A DNA stretch of 64,000 nucleotides from Roseateles hydrophilus (GCF_026712245.1 NZ_JAPPUY010000004.1:124001-188000); one strand, 5' to 3'; shown: positions 15,055-26,153, numbered from the stretch's first letter. Numbers and translations: made by a program. The notes: generated from the sequence alone by a model not told the origin.

Positions 15055-16851
15055 TCAGAAGTATTCGGGTTGGATCTCGCGGCACAGCGGCTCGCGGCGG
15101 GCCACGACGTCCAGCCACGCGGCGATCTTGGGCAGTTCGTACGCGAAGAAGTAGCGGGCCGCGGCACGCTTGCCGTGGGCGAAGTGGCTGTCGCCGCTCA
15201 CCGCCAGCGCCACGTCCAGCCACAGCCAGGCCAGCACCGTGTGGCCAAAGGCCTGCAGATAGGGCACGGCGTTGGCCAGCGCCTCTTCCGGCTCGCCGGT
15301 GCTCCAGGCCTTCTTGGTGGCGCCACCCACCTGGGCCAGCGCTGCGGCGAGTTGGTTGGCCTGCGGGGCCCAGTCGGTCTGGATGGCGCGGGCTATCGTC
15401 TGCTGCACGCGCGCGGCCAGCGCGGCCAGCGACGCGCCGCCCTGCTGCACCACCTTGCGGCCCAGCAGATCCAGCGCCTGGATGCCGTGCGTGCCCTCGT
15501 GGATCATGTTCAGGCGCTGGTCGCGCCAGTACTGCTCGACGGGGAAGTCGCGCGTGTAGCCGTAGCCGCCCAGCACCTGGATGGCCAGCGAGTTGGACTC
15601 CAGGCACCACTCGCTGGGCCAGCTCTTGGCGATGGGGATGAGCACGTCCAGCAGCGCCTGCGCTTGCGTCTTGTCGTCGCCCGTGGCGAGTTCATCGACC
15701 AGGCGCGCGCAGAACAGCTCCAGCGCCAGGCCGCCCTCCACATAACTCTTCTGTGCGAGCAGCATGCGGCGCACATCGGCGTGTTCAATGATGGGGCGCT
15801 GCCGGCTGGAAGCGTCCTTGCCCGCCGCCGTCATCGGCCGACCCTGCGGGCGCTGCTTGGCGTAGTCGAGACTCGCCTCGTAGCCGGCGTAACCCAGCAT
15901 CACCGCGCCCAGGCCGACGCCGATGCGCGCCTCGTTCATCATGTGGAACATGGCGCGCAGGCCCTCGCCGGGCTTGCCGACGAGGTAGCCGACGGCACCC
16001 TTGCGCCCGCCCGGCGTGAAGCGGCCTTCGCCGAAGTTCAGCAGGCAGTTGGTGGTGCCGCGGTAGCCCAGCTTGTGGTTCAAGCCGGCCAGGCTCACGT
16101 CGTTGCGCTCGCCGGTCAGCTCGGCGCGCTCGTTCACCAGCTTCTTGGGCACGATGAACAGCGAGATGCCCTTGGTGCCCGCGATCAGCTTGCCATCCGG
16201 CCCCGGCACCTTGGCCAGCACCAGGTGGATGATGTTCTCGGTGATCTCGTGCTCACCGCCGGAGATCCACATCTTGTTGCCGGTGAGGCGGTAGCGCGGG
16301 CCCAACGCGTCGGTTTCGTCCTCCAGCTCGGCGCGGGTGGCGATGTCGGACAGCGACGACCCCGCCTGCGGCTCGCTCAGGCACATGGTGCCGAACCAGC
16401 GGCCGGCGAACTCGTTCTTGGCGAACACCTCGCGCTGCAGCGGCGTGCCGTGGGCCATCAGCAGGCTGGCGTTGCCCGAGGTCAGCATCGCGTAGCCGCC
16501 CATGGCCACGCTGGCCTTGCTGAAGAAGGCGTTGCCCGCCATCTCGATGACGCAGGGCAGCTGCATGCCGCCCACGTCGTAGTCCTGCGCCGCGGCCAGC
16601 ATGCCGGACTCGGCATAGGCCCGCGTCGCGTCATGCGTCGCCTGCGGCAGATGCACGCGCTCGCCGTCGAAGTGCGGCTCCTGCGTGTCGGCCAGGCGGT
16701 TGAACGGCGCGAACTTCTCGCGGGCGATCTTTTCGCAGGTGTCCAGCACCGCCGAAAAGGTTTCCGCCGAGTGCTCCGCGAAGCGCTCACGTACGGTCAG
16801 GTCGCCGGCCTTCAGCCAGTCGAACAGCAGGAAATCCAGGGTCTGGCGCAT
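15055..16851 (-). CDS. Acyl-CoA dehydrogenase (long C-terminal type)
   Basis: A 598-residue flavoprotein of the long subgroup with an extra C-terminal domain (DmdC/FadE-like). It shows FGTMCLSEPQAGSSL and YRLTGNKMWISGGEHEIT in the middle domain and MIHEGTHGIQALDL around residue 451, where the Glu is the expected catalytic base. It removes two hydrogens from the alpha-beta position of an acyl-CoA, passing electrons to ETF. It starts a minus-strand operon continuing into the SDR and thioesterase genes. A rho-independent terminator upstream separates it from the thiolase gene. Chain-length preference cannot be read from sequence. Confidence 0.93.
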   Translation of the reverse strand: MRQTLDFLLFDWLKAGDLTVRERFAEHSAETFSAVLDTCEKIAREKFAPFNRLADTQEPHFDGERVHLPQATHDATRAYAESGMLAAAQDYDVGGMQLPCVIEMAGNAFFSKASVAMGGYAMLTSGNASLLMAHGTPLQREVFAKNEFAGRWFGTMCLSEPQAGSSLSDIATRAELEDETDALGPRYRLTGNKMWISGGEHEITENIIHLVLAKVPGPDGKLIAGTKGISLFIVPKKLVNERAELTGERNDVSLAGLNHKLGYRGTTNCLLNFGEGRFTPGGRKGAVGYLVGKPGEGLRAMFHMMNEARIGVGLGAVMLGYAGYEASLDYAKQRPQGRPMTAAGKDASSRQRPIIEHADVRRMLLAQKSYVEGGLALELFCARLVDELATGDDKTQAQALLDVLIPIAKSWPSEWCLESNSLAIQVLGGYGYTRDFPVEQYWRDQRLNMIHEGTHGIQALDLLGRKVVQQGGASLAALAARVQQTIARAIQTDWAPQANQLAAALAQVGGATKKAWSTGEPEEALANAVPYLQAFGHTVLAWLWLDVALAVSGDSHFAHGKRAAARYFFAYELPKIAAWLDVVARREPLCREIQPEYF

Positions 16852-16866
16852 GGGCCCTCCTCGATG

Positions 16867-16898
16867 AAAAAAGAGCGGCGCTGCATCGCAGCTGCCGC
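16867..16898 (-). terminator. Rho-independent terminator after thiolase gene
   Basis: On the minus strand, GCGGC-A-GCTGC, loop GAT, GCAGC-GCCGC is followed by TCTTTTTT. This is a textbook intrinsic terminator 20 bases past the thiolase stop. It shows that the thiolase operon ends here and the acyl-CoA dehydrogenase gene has its own promoter. Confidence 0.85.
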
Positions 16899-16917
16899 CC
16901 TTCGGCCGGAGCAGGTG

Positions 16918-18093
<1,176 letters not shown>

Positions 18094-18113
18094 GTCTAGT
18101 CCTAATCAGTTGG

Positions 18114-18149
18114 TGCCAGAGCTACTCGCTTCGCTCGATCGGTCTGGCA
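18114..18149. other. Intercistronic inverted repeat
   Basis: TGCCAGA (18114-18120) and TCTGGCA (18143-18149) form a stem around an inner GAGCG/CGCTC-type hairpin between the fadB-like and thiolase genes. There is no T-run, so it is more likely an mRNA-processing or attenuating structure, or an intergenic repeat, than a terminator. Confidence 0.4.
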
Positions 18150-18171
18150 CGCAAAACATTCAGATGCGCGA

Positions 18172-20265
18172 TCAGGTGAAGGACTTGCCTTCAGCCACCA
18201 GGCGGGCCAGCAGCGGCGCCGGCTTCCAGAATTCGCCGTCGTCCATCGGGTTCTGCGCAAAGCGCTTCATCGCCTGCACGACGTTGAACAGGCCCACCGT
18301 GTCGGCGTAGCACATGGGGCCGCCGCGCCAGATCGGGAAGCCGTAGCCGGTCAGGTAGACCATGTCCACGTCGGACGCGCGCTGGGCGATGCCCTCTTCC
18401 AGCAGGTGCGCGGCTTCGTTGACGAGCGCGAACACCAGGCGGTGCACGATCTCCTCGTCGCTGATGTCGCGCTTCTTGGCGCCAATGGCCTCACGGTGCT
18501 TGGCCAGCATCTCGTCCACCACGGGCGACGGGATCGCATCGCGCTTGCCCGGCAGGTAGTCGTACCAGCCGGCGCCGGTCTTCTGACCGAAGCGGCCCAG
18601 CTCGCACAGACGGTCGGCGCTGGCCGAGTACTTCATCGTGGCGCGCTCGACGGCGCGGCGCTTGCGGATGGCCCAGCCGATGTCGTTGCCGGCCAGGTCG
18701 CCCATGCGGAACGGGCCCATCGCGAAGCCGAACTTCTCGACGGCCTTGTCGACTTGGCTAGGGCTGCAACCTTCATCCAGCAGGAAGCCGGCCTGGCGGC
18801 TGTACTGCTCGATCATGCGGTTGCCGATGAAGCCGTCGCAGACGCCGGACACGACCGCGGTCTTCTTGATCTTCTTGCCAATGGCCATGACCGTGGCCAG
18901 CACGTCCTTGGCGGTTTCCTTGCCGCGCACCACTTCCAGCAGCTTCATCACGTTGGCCGGGCTGAAGAAGTGCATGCCCACCACGTCCTGCGGACGCTGG
19001 GTGAACGAGGCGATCTTGTCCACGTCCAGCGTGGAGGTGTTGGAGGCCAGGATGGCGCCGGGCTTGGCGACCGCATCGAGCTGCTTGAACACGGCTTCCT
19101 TGACGCCGATCTCCTCGAAGACGGCCTCGATGATGAGGTCGCAGTCCTTCAGGTCGTCGTAGCTCAGCGTGGTGGACAGCAGCGCCATGCGGGCGGCGTA
19201 CTTGTCTTCCTTGAGCTTGCCCTTCTTGACCTGGGCTTCGTAGTTCTTCTTGATCGTGGCCACGCCACGGTCCAGCGCTTCCTGCTTGGTTTCCAGGATG
19301 GTGACCGGCAGGCCGGCGTTCAGGAAGTTCATCGAGATACCGCCGCCCATGGTGCCGGCGCCGATGACGCCCACCTTGGCGATGGTGCGCAGCGGCGTGT
19401 CTTCGGGCACGTCGGCGATCTTGCTGGCCACGCGCTCCGCGAAGAACAGGTGGCGCAGGGCCTTCGATTCCGGCGTCAGCATCAGCGCGGCAAAGCCCTC
19501 GCGCTCGGCACGCATGCCGTCGTCGAACTTCAGCTTGACCGCACCGGCCACAGCTTCCAAGCAGCGCAGCGGCGCGGGGTAGTTCTTGCTCATGCCCCCC
19601 ACCATGTTGCGGGCGAACTGGAAGTAGGCGTCGGGGTTGGGGTGGCGGGCCTTCAGGTCACGCACCTTGGGCAGCGGGCGCTTGTCGGACACCTCCTGCG
19701 CGAACTGAATGGCCGCGCCCAGCACGTCAGCGTCCACCACCTTGTCGAAAAGCTTCTGGCCCGGCACCATGGCCAGCATCTGCGCCTCCACCGGCTCGCC
19801 GCTGACGATCATGTTCAGCGCGGGCTCCACGCCCAGTGCGCGCGGCAGGCGCTGCGTGCCGCCGGCACCCGGCAGCAGGCCCAGCTTCACTTCCGGCAGG
19901 GCCACCTTGGTGCCGGTTTGCGCCACGCGGTAGTGGCAGCCCAGGCTCAGCTCCAGGCCACCGCCCATGCACACGCTGTGGATGGCGGCCACCACCGGCT
20001 TGCTGCAGTTCTCCACCACGGCAATCAGGCTCAGCAGATTGGGTTCGGCCAGCGCCTTGGGGCTGCCGAATTCCTTGATGTCGGCACCGCCGGAGAACGC
20101 CTTGCCGGCACCGGTGATGACCACCGCCGTGACGGCCGGGTCGGCCTCGGCGCGTTCCACGCCGGCAGCGCAGGCCGCGCGGGTGGCGAAACCCAGGCCG
20201 TTGACCGGCGGGTTGTCGAGCGTGATCACGGCGACGCTGCCGCGGACTTCGTAATGAGCTGTCAT
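18172..20265 (-). CDS. Enoyl-CoA hydratase/3-hydroxyacyl-CoA dehydrogenase (FadB/FadJ-like)
   Basis: A 697-residue two-domain enzyme. The N-terminal crotonase domain (residues 1-190) includes [16 protein letters not shown] and [16 protein letters not shown]. The dehydrogenase domain begins near residue 297 with [15 protein letters not shown] and includes [19 protein letters not shown] and the C-terminal [19 protein letters not shown]. It hydrates enoyl-CoA and oxidises 3-hydroxyacyl-CoA in beta-oxidation. I chose ATG at 20265 because GAGG lies 8 bases before it; a GTG two codons upstream lies too close to that site. The thiolase gene follows on the same strand. Confidence 0.93.
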   Translation of the reverse strand: MTAHYEVRGSVAVITLDNPPVNGLGFATRAACAAGVERAEADPAVTAVVITGAGKAFSGGADIKEFGSPKALAEPNLLSLIAVVENCSKPVVAAIHSVCMGGGLELSLGCHYRVAQTGTKVALPEVKLGLLPGAGGTQRLPRALGVEPALNMIVSGEPVEAQMLAMVPGQKLFDKVVDADVLGAAIQFAQEVSDKRPLPKVRDLKARHPNPDAYFQFARNMVGGMSKNYPAPLRCLEAVAGAVKLKFDDGMRAEREGFAALMLTPESKALRHLFFAERVASKIADVPEDTPLRTIAKVGVIGAGTMGGGISMNFLNAGLPVTILETKQEALDRGVATIKKNYEAQVKKGKLKEDKYAARMALLSTTLSYDDLKDCDLIIEAVFEEIGVKEAVFKQLDAVAKPGAILASNTSTLDVDKIASFTQRPQDVVGMHFFSPANVMKLLEVVRGKETAKDVLATVMAIGKKIKKTAVVSGVCDGFIGNRMIEQYSRQAGFLLDEGCSPSQVDKAVEKFGFAMGPFRMGDLAGNDIGWAIRKRRAVERATMKYSASADRLCELGRFGQKTGAGWYDYLPGKRDAIPSPVVDEMLAKHREAIGAKKRDISDEEIVHRLVFALVNEAAHLLEEGIAQRASDVDMVYLTGYGFPIWRGGPMCYADTVGLFNVVQAMKRFAQNPMDDGEFWKPAPLLARLVAEGKSFT

Positions 20266-20300
20266 GGGCACGACCTCGGAGTCGAAGAGGGAAGGAAATA

Positions 20301-20312
20301 GAACGATCGTTC
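20301..20312. promoter_or_regulatory. Palindromic operator upstream of the beta-oxidation gene
   Basis: The perfect 12-bp palindrome GAACGATCGTTC lies 36 bases upstream of the fadB-like start. TetR-type regulators of fatty-acid degradation commonly bind palindromes of this size. The regulator gene is not in the immediate neighbourhood, so the assignment to an acyl-CoA-responsive repressor is inference. Confidence 0.5.
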
Positions 20313-20442
20313 GATTCTAGGCAGCCCGCTTCGGCAGGTCTTGTCCCTGGCGTGACAAGCCCGCATTGCCCTCGCCCGGCGGGCCGCCTAGAGTGCGCGC
20401 CCATCGCGCCAGGCCTGGCCCGCGCCTACCGACAATCCCGCC

Positions 20443-22815
20443 ATGCTCATCCCGGTCGTCTACCCTCCGCCCGACGCGTCGCCTCCCAAGGTCTTCACGC
20501 CCACGCCACCGCCCCAGCGGCCGGACGAGATCACGCCGCCACCGCCCCCGCCGCCGCCGCCGGCCGGCGGTGAGCCGCCCGCGCCACGCCCCGAGGGCGA
20601 TGTGCCGCGCCTGCTCTACCTGCTGCGCGTGCTGTGGCTGTGCGCTTTCCCGGTGGGCATCGTGCTGGCCGGCGTGGCGGTGCTGCTGGGGCTGGACCAA
20701 GCCCGCGAGACGCTGCTGGCGCTGGAGGTGGGCAGCGTGCAGACCGCGCTGCTCGTCGCCACCTTCGGGCTGTGGCTGCTGCTGGGCTGGTACACCAGCC
20801 GGCTGCTGCTGGACCGCCGCTTCACGCCCGACTCGCTGGGCGAATGCACCCACCCGCGCTTCGCGCTGGCGCTCAGGAGCTGGCTGCCGCGCGCACTCAT
20901 CCCGATCGGCGGCCTGCCCCTCGCGGCCTTCTTCCTGCTGCAACCGCGCGAGCGGCTCATCGGCGTGGCGCTGCTGGCGGTCACGGCTGTGTTGACGCTG
21001 TTCGTGCACAAGCGCCGCGCCTGGCTGCTCAAGCTCGGCGAGGGCTCGCGCCTGGCCCGCTGGCTGGCGCTGGACTGGCGCCGCGACGCCATCGCCAGCT
21101 TCGCCCGTGAGGACCGCATGAGCACGCCGTCGCGCGCGCTGGTCGCCGCGATGCTGGTGCTGCAATGGGCCGCGTTCGCCGCGCTGCTGGCCTGGCCCGA
21201 GGCCACGGCGCGCGCCTTCGGCGCCCCGGCGCTGGTGCTGCTGGCGCTGGGCAGCTGGATCGTGTTCGGCGGCATCCTGCTGACCTATGTGCCCAAGGCG
21301 CTGATCGGCTATCCGCTGACGGCGCTGCCGCTGCTGCTGTTCGCGCTGTTCGCGCCGCTGAACGACAACCACCGCGTGGCCGACCCCGAGCGCAGCGCCG
21401 CCCGCCCCAACCTCAACCGCCAGCCCGCCGAGGCCTGGCTGCAGGGCTGGCTGAACACCGTGGGCGCCGACGGCAAGCGCCCGCTGGTCATCGTGGCCGC
21501 CGCCGGTGGCGCGTCGCGCGCCGCCTACTGGAGCAGCGCGGCGCTGGCGCGGCTGCAGGAGCTGGGCGAGCAGGAGGGCGTCAACTTCGCCGATGCCGTG
21601 TTCACCATCAGCGGCACTTCCGGCGGCGCGCTTGGCGCGGCCAGCTTTGTTGCCGCGCTGGACGCGCGCCGCCAGGCGCAGGACAGCGCCGCCTGCACGC
21701 CCTGGAAGCTGGTGCGCGACTTCACCGGCCAGGACCACCTCGCCGCGCCCGTGGGCGGCCTGCTGTATGCCGACCTGATGCAGCGCTTGCTGCCGGTTGC
21801 CTTCCCCGGGGCCGACCGCTCGCTGATGCTGGAGCAGGTGTGGGCGCGCGACTGGCCGCGCAGCCTGGCCCGCCACTGCCCGGCCCGCGCCGCCGCCCAC
21901 GCCAACCCCTGGGACGACGCCTTGACGGCGCTGCACGGCCGCGCCACGCCCGCCGAGTGGCTGCCGCTGCTGGCGCTGAACAGCGCCGCGCTCGCGCGCG
22001 GCCAGCGCGTCTACCAGAGCGACTACCTGCTGAGCGGTGGCGATGGCCTGGACCTGCTGGACCCGACGCTGGGGCTGGACGTGGACCGCCTGACCCTGGC
22101 CCAGGCCGTGCACAACAGCGCACGCTTCCCCTACATCAGCCCCAGTGCGGCCGTGCCCTTCAAGCAGGCCCACAAGGGCGGTGAGAGCGGCAACCCTGAC
22201 GACGCGAGCGACAAGGGCCGCGTGTGGGACCGCCTCGGCGACGGCGGCTATGTGGAGGCCAGCGCCACGCTGGCGCTGTCCGACCTGCTGCGCGAGCTGG
22301 AAGCCGGCGGCCGGCTCAAAGCCTGCAAGCCCGAGGACGACTGTGCGGCCAACGGCATCCTGGATCGCTCGCGGCTGCGTCTGCTGCTGCTGGTCAACAG
22401 CCCATCCGAGGTCGAGGACTGGCTGTGCCGCGACGCCCCGCAGGCCGCCGACGCGCAGCCGCTGGACAGCCGCCGCTACCGCGCGCGCGACATCCCGCTG
22501 CACGAGCTGGCCGGCCCACCACTGGGCATCCTGAACGCCAACGACGCCCGCGGCCGCGACAGCACGGTGGAGCTCATCAAACGCGTCGGTGGCTGCGGCC
22601 AGGTGGCCGAGCTGCGCCTGCCCGCCGTGCGGGGCCAACGGCCGCCCTCCATGAACTGGATGCTGAACGCCGACTCGCGCCGCTTCATCGACGCCGCGCT
22701 GCTGGAGAAGCTGCCGGTCAGCGACTCGACCGTCGGCCCGGCCCAGGCCCAGCTCAACGCCCACCTGCGCCAGGCCAAGGGCTGGCTGATGCAGATGAAG
22801 GCCGCCACGCCCTGA
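20443..22815 (+). CDS. Patatin-like phospholipase with N-terminal membrane domain
   Basis: A 790-residue protein. It opens with a proline-rich cytoplasmic tail (TPPPPPPPPPAGG), then about six hydrophobic segments to residue 310. The patatin catalytic domain follows: the oxyanion-type segment AAAGGASRAAYW near residue 352, nucleophile elbow GTSGG near 390, and the DGG dyad aspartate near residue 598. It should be an inner-membrane-bound lipid acyl hydrolase. The gene stands alone on the plus strand, divergent from the beta-oxidation operon; releasing fatty acids for that pathway is a speculative link. An antisense frame covering the whole gene is a GC artefact. Confidence 0.88.
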   Translation: MLIPVVYPPPDASPPKVFTPTPPPQRPDEITPPPPPPPPPAGGEPPAPRPEGDVPRLLYLLRVLWLCAFPVGIVLAGVAVLLGLDQARETLLALEVGSVQTALLVATFGLWLLLGWYTSRLLLDRRFTPDSLGECTHPRFALALRSWLPRALIPIGGLPLAAFFLLQPRERLIGVALLAVTAVLTLFVHKRRAWLLKLGEGSRLARWLALDWRRDAIASFAREDRMSTPSRALVAAMLVLQWAAFAALLAWPEATARAFGAPALVLLALGSWIVFGGILLTYVPKALIGYPLTALPLLLFALFAPLNDNHRVADPERSAARPNLNRQPAEAWLQGWLNTVGADGKRPLVIVAAAGGASRAAYWSSAALARLQELGEQEGVNFADAVFTISGTSGGALGAASFVAALDARRQAQDSAACTPWKLVRDFTGQDHLAAPVGGLLYADLMQRLLPVAFPGADRSLMLEQVWARDWPRSLARHCPARAAAHANPWDDALTALHGRATPAEWLPLLALNSAALARGQRVYQSDYLLSGGDGLDLLDPTLGLDVDRLTLAQAVHNSARFPYISPSAAVPFKQAHKGGESGNPDDASDKGRVWDRLGDGGYVEASATLALSDLLRELEAGGRLKACKPEDDCAANGILDRSRLRLLLLVNSPSEVEDWLCRDAPQAADAQPLDSRRYRARDIPLHELAGPPLGILNANDARGRDSTVELIKRVGGCGQVAELRLPAVRGQRPPSMNWMLNADSRRFIDAALLEKLPVSDSTVGPAQAQLNAHLRQAKGWLMQMKAATP

Positions 22816-22860
22816 GCGGCCACACCACCGACATGGGCGCGGGCCACAATGCGGCCCGCC

Positions 22861-23280
22861 ATGTCCCGTCTGCTGACCCTGTTCCTCGCGCCCGCGCGGC
22901 GCCCGCTGTGGCGGGCCCTGCTGCTGGCCCTGCTGGCCACCATCACCTGGCTGGCCCTGTCCCCCAAGCCGCCACCGACGGCCGACACCGGCTGGGACAA
23001 GGCCAACCATGCGCTCGCCTTCGCGGCGCTGGCCTTCAGCGCTGTCTGGGCGCTGTGGCCGCGGCCGCGCCAATGGCTGCTGTGGCTGGCGCCGGCCCTG
23101 CTGGCCTACGGTGGCTTCATCGAGATCGCGCAGAGCTTCACGCCGCAGCGTCAAGGCGACTGGGCTGACCTGCTGGCCGACGCGGTCGGCATCGCGCTGG
23201 GCCTGCTCGCCGCCTGGGCCGTGGGCGGGCTGGCCCGCCGGCAAACCACCGACATCCTGGGGATGCCGTCGTCGCACTGA
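22861..23280 (+). CDS. VanZ-like family membrane protein
   Basis: A small membrane protein of 139 residues with about four hydrophobic segments. The family-typical DKANHALAFAALAF lies near residue 41 and the polar GGFIEIAQSFTPQRQGDWADLLADAVG segment (here broken by function, not by sequence) matches VanZ-like proteins. Role unknown beyond membrane location; some relatives are linked to glycopeptide resistance, many are not. I prefer ATG 22861 (MSRLL); an ATG four codons upstream is also possible. It lies 45 bases after the patatin gene. Confidence 0.82.
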   Translation: MSRLLTLFLAPARRPLWRALLLALLATITWLALSPKPPPTADTGWDKANHALAFAALAFSAVWALWPRPRQWLLWLAPALLAYGGFIEIAQSFTPQRQGDWADLLADAVGIALGLLAAWAVGGLARRQTTDILGMPSSH

Positions 23281-23316
23281 CATCACGCTGGCAGCAGGCT
23301 GCGCTAGCGTCGGCGC

Positions 23317-24471
23317 ATGACGCTTGACGCCCTGCCCTCGTTGCTGCTCCGCACCCGCGCCCACTCGCTGGCCCTGGCGGCGCCGCTGTCCGATGAAGAC
23401 GCGCAACTGCAGTCCATGCCCGATGCCAGCCCGGCCAAATGGCACCTGGCGCACACGACGTGGTTCTTCGAGACGCTGGTGCTGGTGCCGCACCTGCCGG
23501 GCTACCGCGTCTTCGACGAGCGTTGGCCGCGCCTGTTCAACAGCTACTACGAGAGCCTGGGCCCGCGCCACGCGCGCCCGCAGCGCGGCCTGCTGAGCCG
23601 GCCCTCGCTGGCGGAGGTCAAGGCCTACCGCCAGCATGTCGATGCGGCGCTGGCCATGTTGCTGCCGCAGGCCGATGACGCGGCCCGCCACCTCATCGAA
23701 CTCGGCTGTCACCACGAGCAGCAGCACCAGGAGCTGCTGTTGACGGACATCCTGCACGCGTTCTCGTGCAACCCGCTGCTGCCGGCGTATGACGCGTCCG
23801 CACCCGCGTCGATCAGTCCCCCCGAGCAGACCTGGCTGCAGCACCCCGGCGGCATCGTTGACATCGGCCACGCCGGCCACGGCTTCGCGTTCGACAACGA
23901 GAGCCCGCGCCATCCCACCTTGCTGGCGCCATTCGAGATCAGCAGCCGCCTCGTCACCTGCGGCGAGTACGCCGACTTCATCGCGGCCGGCGGCTACCAG
24001 GAGCCGCTGCTGTGGCTGTCCGACGGCTGGGCTGCCGTGCAGGCCCAGGGCTGGCAGCGGCCGCTCTACTGGCTGGAGGACGGCCGCGTGTTCGGGCTGC
24101 ACGGCGCGCAGGCGATGGACGCCCAGGCGCCCGTCACGCAGCTCAGCTTTTACGAGGCCTGCGCCTTCGCCGAATGGGCCGGCGCGCGGCTGCCCACCGA
24201 GTTCGAGTGGGAAGCCGCCAGCGGCTTGCCCGGCTTTGCCCAGGCCGCCGATCAGGCCTGGCAATGGACGCGCTCCAGTTACGCGCCCTACCCCGGCTTC
24301 AAGCCCGCCGCCGGCGCCGTCGGCGAATACAACGGCAAGTTCATGGTGGGCCAGCAGGTGCTGCGCGGCGGCAGCGGCGCGACACCGCCCGGCCATGCGC
24401 GCCCGAGCTACCGCAACTTCTTCCCGCCAGCGGCGCGCTGGCAGTTCAGTGGCGTGAGGCTCGCACGATGA
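23317..24471 (+). CDS. egtB: Ergothioneine biosynthesis sulfoxide synthase EgtB
   Basis: A 384-residue non-heme iron enzyme. The N-terminal DinB-like domain provides histidine ligands in WHLAHTTWFF (near residue 43) and CHHEQQHQE (near residues 131-139); the C-terminal half is a formylglycine-generating-like domain (LPTEFEWEAASG; VLRGGSGATPPGHARPSYRNFF). It joins a sulfur donor to trimethylhistidine (hercynine) using oxygen. Its stop overlaps the start of egtD by ATGA, so the two are co-translated. No egtA, egtC or egtE is present, so the sulfur donor may be cysteine directly or the other genes may be elsewhere. Confidence 0.93.
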   Translation: MTLDALPSLLLRTRAHSLALAAPLSDEDAQLQSMPDASPAKWHLAHTTWFFETLVLVPHLPGYRVFDERWPRLFNSYYESLGPRHARPQRGLLSRPSLAEVKAYRQHVDAALAMLLPQADDAARHLIELGCHHEQQHQELLLTDILHAFSCNPLLPAYDASAPASISPPEQTWLQHPGGIVDIGHAGHGFAFDNESPRHPTLLAPFEISSRLVTCGEYADFIAAGGYQEPLLWLSDGWAAVQAQGWQRPLYWLEDGRVFGLHGAQAMDAQAPVTQLSFYEACAFAEWAGARLPTEFEWEAASGLPGFAQAADQAWQWTRSSYAPYPGFKPAAGAVGEYNGKFMVGQQVLRGGSGATPPGHARPSYRNFFPPAARWQFSGVRLAR

Positions 24472-25439
24472 CACCAGAACTCGATGGGCACAGCACCGGC
24501 GCCCCGGCCGAGAACAGCCCGTTTGCAGCCGACCTGCATGCGGCGCTCGGCCGCACGCCCAAGGCCATCTCGCCCAAGTACTTCTACGACGAGGCGGGTT
24601 CCCGGCTGTTCGAGCAGATCTGCGAGCTGCCCGAGTACTACCCGACGCGCACCGAGCTCGCGCTGCTGCAGGCGCATGCCGCAGACATGGCCACACAGTT
24701 CGGCCCGCAGGTGCAGCTGGTGGAGTACGGTGCCGGCGCGCTGCGCAAGGTGCGCCTGCTGCTGGACGCGATGCCGCGCGACGGCGTGCAGTTCGTGCCG
24801 GTGGACATCTCAGGCCCGCACCTGCTCGCGGCGTGCGACGGCCTGGCCACCGACTACCCCGGCCTCGCCATCCAGCCGCTGGTGGCCGACTTCACGCGGC
24901 CGCACACGCTGCCGCCCTGCCCCGGCGGCACGCGCCGCGTCGGCTTTTTTCCCGGCTCCAGCATCGGCAACTTCACGCCGGCCGAAGCCGACGCCTTCCT
25001 GCGCCTGGCCGCGGCCGAACTGGCCGGCGGCGGGCTGCTGATCGGCATCGACCTCGTCAAAGACCACGGCGTGCTGCACGCGGCCTACAACGACGCGGCC
25101 GGTGTGACCGCGGCGTTCAATCTCAACGTGCTGGATCGCGCTCGCAAAGAGTTGGGCACCGAGTTCCCGGCCGATGGCTTCGAACACCTGGCCTTCTACA
25201 ACCCGGCCTACCAGCGCATCGAGATGCACCTGTGCGCAACGCGGCCGCTGGCGCTGCAACTGGGCGGCGAGGTCTACACCTTCCACGAGGGCGAGACGCT
25301 GCACACGGAGCATTCGCACAAGTACACCGTGACGGGCTTCCAGGCGCTGGCGCAGCGCGCCGGCTTCAAGCCGGGCCAGGTATGGACGGATCCGAACCGG
25401 TGGTTTGCGGTGTTGTGGCTGGAATCCCAGGCCGCTTGA
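24468..25439 (+). CDS. egtD: L-histidine N(alpha)-methyltransferase EgtD
   Basis: A 323-residue SAM-dependent methyltransferase. Motifs include PKYFYDEAGSRLFEQICELP near residue 36, the SAM loop VEYGAGALRKVRLLL near residue 85, GFFPGSSIGNFTP near residue 160, and the histidine-binding C-terminal EHSHKYTVTGFQALAQRAGF. It trimethylates the alpha-amino group of histidine to hercynine, the EgtB substrate. The start ATG overlaps the egtB stop. Ergothioneine is a redox-protective thiol/thione, which fits the oxidative-stress flavour of other genes here, although no shared regulation is visible. Confidence 0.95.
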   Translation: MTPELDGHSTGAPAENSPFAADLHAALGRTPKAISPKYFYDEAGSRLFEQICELPEYYPTRTELALLQAHAADMATQFGPQVQLVEYGAGALRKVRLLLDAMPRDGVQFVPVDISGPHLLAACDGLATDYPGLAIQPLVADFTRPHTLPPCPGGTRRVGFFPGSSIGNFTPAEADAFLRLAAAELAGGGLLIGIDLVKDHGVLHAAYNDAAGVTAAFNLNVLDRARKELGTEFPADGFEHLAFYNPAYQRIEMHLCATRPLALQLGGEVYTFHEGETLHTEHSHKYTVTGFQALAQRAGFKPGQVWTDPNRWFAVLWLESQAA

Positions 25440-25448
25440 TGCACGTGC

Positions 25449-26153
25449 TCAGATCGCCAGCCGCTCCCGCACGCTGTCGGCTTTCATGTCGGCCCCGCGC
25501 CCGCGCATGACGATCTCGCCGCGCTGCATCAGCAGGTACTGGTCGGCCAGTGCCTCGCAAAAGTCGTAGTACTGCTCCACGAGCACCACGCACAGGCCCT
25601 TGTCGTGGGCCAGGTGCTTGATGACGCGGCCGATGTCTTGGATAACGTTGGGCTGGATGCCTTCGGTGGGCTCATCCAGCAGCAGCACCTTCGGGCCCGG
25701 CGCGAGCGCACGGGCGATCGCGAGCTGCTGTTGCTGGCCGCCGGAGAGGTCGCCGCCGCGGCGGTGGCGCATCTGCGCGAGCACGGGGAAAAGCTGGAAC
25801 AGCTCGTCGCGCAGCGGCGTGCCGGCGGGCTGGCTGGCCAGGCCCATCTGCAGGTTCTCCAGCACCGTGAGCCGGCCAAAGATCTCGCGGCCCTGCGGCA
25901 CGTAGCCCAGGCCGGCGCGCACGCGCTGGTGGGTCTTGAGCTTGTCGATGGCCTCGCCGGCCAGCGTGATGCTGCCGGACGTGACCGGCACGACGCCCAT
26001 CAGGCTTTTCAGCAGCGTCGTCTTGCCGACGCCGTTGCGGCCCATGACGACCGTGATCTCGCCCGGCTTCAGATCGAAGCTCAGGCCGCGCAGGATGTGC
26101 GAGCCGCCGTAGTGCTTGTGCAGATCCTGCACTTTCAAGATGTCATCTGCCAA
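25449..26153 (-). CDS. urtE: Urea ABC transporter ATP-binding protein UrtE
   Basis: A 234-residue LivF-type ATPase: Walker A GRNGVGKTTLLKSL near residue 38, ABC signature LSGGQQQQLAIARAL near residue 135, Walker B VLLLDEPTEGIQPN. Family-typical QPNVIQDI favours the urea branch over general branched-chain amino-acid transporters. It is the last gene of urtABCDE and overlaps urtD by 11 bases. No urease genes are in the window. Imported urea would serve as a nitrogen source under nitrogen limitation. Confidence 0.93.
   Translation of the reverse strand: MADDILKVQDLHKHYGGSHILRGLSFDLKPGEITVVMGRNGVGKTTLLKSLMGVVPVTSGSITLAGEAIDKLKTHQRVRAGLGYVPQGREIFGRLTVLENLQMGLASQPAGTPLRDELFQLFPVLAQMRHRRGGDLSGGQQQQLAIARALAPGPKVLLLDEPTEGIQPNVIQDIGRVIKHLAHDKGLCVVLVEQYYDFCEALADQYLLMQRGEIVMRGRGADMKADSVRERLAI

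Noticed and set aside
22861-23280. Vancomycin-resistance function for the VanZ-like protein
   Set aside because: No other van genes; VanZ-like proteins are widespread and mostly unrelated to resistance.
20317-24696. A 1459-residue open frame antisense to the patatin, vanZ-like and egtB genes
   Set aside because: Composition is Gln/Arg/Ala/Val-rich without family motifs, and the plus-strand genes show catalytic motifs. This is a GC-rich shadow frame.
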